In this document: piece by piece, positions 6,919 through 8,016 of the stretch | Numbering within the stretch: the first letter of the stretch is position 1 | Layout: every line of letters starts with the position of its first letter | NCBI GenBank assembly: GCA_965662345.1 | Contig: CBFIHE010000052.1 | Span: forward strand, 1 to 8,016 | Length of the DNA: 8,016 bases | Reading direction: 5' to 3' | Source of the DNA: UBA6049 sp965662345 | GTDB taxonomy: Bacteria > Bacteroidota > Bacteroidia > Flavobacteriales_G > Salibacteraceae | Position numbers and translations under genes: made by a program | Notes under the pieces: generated by a model | Told to the model about the DNA's origin: nothing | What the model saw: the letters and a program-made list of their open reading frames with translations, nothing else | The model's database searches: none

Positions 6919-8016
6919 CTAGGCTTTAATGAACACTTTCTCCTCTTTAGGTAGGGTATGACTCTCGCCACCCACGCTTACCGTAATAGCCTCACCACTT
7001 AGATTGGTCATTGCAACACCGGCTTGGTCAATATGCAGGCGAATTACGTTCTCTCTAAAGCGAATGCTAAAAGCGTATCCTTTCCAATGCTCGGGTAGGG
7101 TAGGGTTAAAATGCAATTGATTGTGTCGTATGCGCATGCCGCCAAAACCTTCTACAAAGGCCATCCAGGTGCCAGCCATGGAGGTAATGTGCAAACCTTC
7201 ATGTACCTCGCTGTTGTAATCGTCTAAATCTAATCTGGCAGTACGGATGTACATTTCGTACGCCTTCTCTATTCTTCCTAACTTAGCGGCTTGTACGGCA
7301 TGCACGCAGGGCGATAGAGAAGATTCATGTACCGTAATGGGTTCGTAAAAATCAAAATGCTTGGCCAATTCTTCGTCTGTAAAATCAGATTCAAAGAAGT
7401 AGAAGCCTTGAAGCGTATCTGCTTGTTTGATATAACAAGAACGCAAGATTCTGTCCCAACTCCAGTGCTGATTGATGGGGCGCTGTTCTTGTGATAATTG
7501 GGCAGCGGGAATAATTTCTTTGTCTAAGAAATTCTCTTGCTGCAAATAGATTCCCAACTCCTCATCGTACGGGAAATGCATGTTGGCTACAATGTTGTCC
7601 CACCGTTCGGTCTCTTTCAAGTCGAAATCGGTTTTTTCGCAGATTTTTCGGTAGGTATCCGCATCGCTCTGCGCTACTTTTTGTGCCACTTCTTTGGTGT
7701 ACTTCAAGCACCAGTTAGAGATGTAGTTAGTGTAAAAGTTGTTGTCTATGTTGTTCTCGTATTCGTTAGGGCCAGTTACCCCAAGCATAACGTATTTGCC
7801 GCGCTTTTTAGAGAAGGTGATGCGCTGACTCCAAAACCTGGCAATGCCGATGAGGACTTCCAAACCATATTCTGCTAAGTGTTTGTCATCACCTGTGTAG
7901 CTCACGTATTTGTGTATGGCGTAGGCAATGGCACCGTTCCTGTGAATTTCTTCAAAGGTGATTTCCCATTCGTTATGGCATTCTTCACCATTCATGGTTA
8001 CCATGGGGTAAAGAGC
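6919..8016 (-). CDS. GH65 glycoside phosphorylase, probable maltose phosphorylase; 5' part beyond right edge
   Basis: This is the C-terminal half of a cytoplasmic phosphorylase that should convert maltose plus phosphate to glucose and beta-glucose-1-phosphate. The frame is open to base 8016 and begins ALYPMVTMNGEECHNEWE, so the ATG at 8004 is internal and not the start. About 365 residues are visible; the family is usually 750-790, so roughly 400 are missing. Counting from the Met at 8004, TGPNEYENNIDNN (77-89) carries the expected general-acid Glu81 (codon 7762-7764). KQAD (193-196) and HESSLSP (226-232) match family segments involved in substrate and phosphate binding, and the small C-terminal beta domain follows from about 295. 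No signal peptide question can be answered here. Maltose rather than trehalose or kojibiose is preferred because three amylase-type genes and a sugar transporter surround it. It is the first visible gene of the operon, and its TAG lies 3 bp before the next ATG. Confidence 0.93.
   Translation of the reverse strand, partial: ALYPMVTMNGEECHNEWEITFEEIHRNGAIAYAIHKYVSYTGDDKHLAEYGLEVLIGIARFWSQRITFSKKRGKYVMLGVTGPNEYENNIDNNFYTNYISNWCLKYTKEVAQKVAQSDADTYRKICEKTDFDLKETERWDNIVANMHFPYDEELGIYLQQENFLDKEIIPAAQLSQEQRPINQHWSWDRILRSCYIKQADTLQGFYFFESDFTDEELAKHFDFYEPITVHESSLSPCVHAVQAAKLGRIEKAYEMYIRTARLDLDDYNSEVHEGLHITSMAGTWMAFVEGFGGMRIRHNQLHFNPTLPEHWKGYAFSIRFRENVIRLHIDQAGVAMTNLSGEAITVSVGGESHTLPKEEKVFIKA

Larger units (their letters stand above)
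1732..8016 (-). other. Probable four-gene maltodextrin operon (GH65 - GH13 - GH13 - MFS), upstream part outside window
   Basis: Four same-strand genes are joined by a 3-bp gap (6916-6918), a 4-bp ATGA overlap (4555-4558) and a 4-bp gap (3187-3190). No junction has room for a promoter or terminator, and none of the starts has a convincing Shine-Dalgarno motif. Co-transcription and coupled translation are therefore the simplest reading. The promoter, and any LacI/SusR-type control site, must lie upstream of base 8016. The products form one pathway: envelope hydrolysis, inner-membrane import and cytoplasmic phosphorolysis. The operon structure is inferred from spacing alone. Confidence 0.85.

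Noticed and set aside
7537..7878. 113-residue plus-strand open frame inside the GH65 gene
   Set aside because: It is antisense to the catalytic GPNEY segment of a clear GH65 protein and has no independent support.
7993..8004. ATG at 8004 as the start codon of the GH65 gene
   Set aside because: Coding sequence typical of the middle of GH65 (ALYP before the Met) continues to the edge, so about half of the protein lies outside.
1..8016. CRISPR arrays, tRNA or rRNA genes, insertion sequences, phage or defence genes
   Set aside because: None was seen. Coding sequence fills practically the whole window, with no gap over 5 bp between genes and no repeated arrays noticed by eye.

Overview
The window looks like part of a starch/maltodextrin utilisation locus from a Bacteroidota bacterium, most likely of the Flavobacteriia type. 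The reasons are the gene set (a SusA-like cyclomaltodextrinase, two lipoprotein GH13 enzymes, an SLC45/GPH-like sugar transporter and a GH65 maltose-phosphorylase-like enzyme), the short lipoprotein signals ending in Cys followed by Asn/Thr/Glu, and start codons without Shine-Dalgarno motifs but with AT-rich upstream bases. The taxon is inferred from gene content and style only. A 305-base run of N shows that this is a gapped, draft or metagenomic contig.

Layout: the left edge cuts into a plus-strand GH13 cyclomaltodextrinase/neopullulanase-like gene (1-1726). Facing it is a minus-strand gene run that enters from the right edge. In transcription order it is a GH65 phosphorylase (6919-8016, 5' end missing), a large GH13 lipoprotein with an N-terminal starch-binding-like module (4555-6915, interrupted by the N gap 5268-5572), a small GH13 lipoprotein (3191-4558) and an MFS sugar transporter (1732-3186). 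The junctions are a 3-bp gap, a 4-bp ATGA overlap and a 4-bp gap, so the four genes are almost certainly one translationally coupled operon. The convergent junction with the left gene is only 5 bp. There is no intergenic stretch long enough to hold a promoter, an RNA gene or a repeat.

How the genes probably work together: the two lipoprotein amylases act in the cell envelope and cut starch or long maltodextrins. The SusA-like enzyme shortens the products, probably in the periplasm. The MFS protein carries maltose or short maltodextrins across the inner membrane. The cytoplasmic GH65 enzyme then cleaves maltose with phosphate into glucose and beta-glucose-1-phosphate. The pieces not seen here (beta-phosphoglucomutase, a LacI-type regulator, SusC/SusD outer-membrane proteins, an alpha-glucosidase) would be expected outside the window.

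This is largely a recognisable metabolic locus and I do not see a previously undescribed system. The points worth checking are the His-to-Gln change in the fourth conserved GH13 region of the large lipoprotein, the N gap that hides that enzyme's nucleophile and acid/base, and the unusually compact operon architecture.
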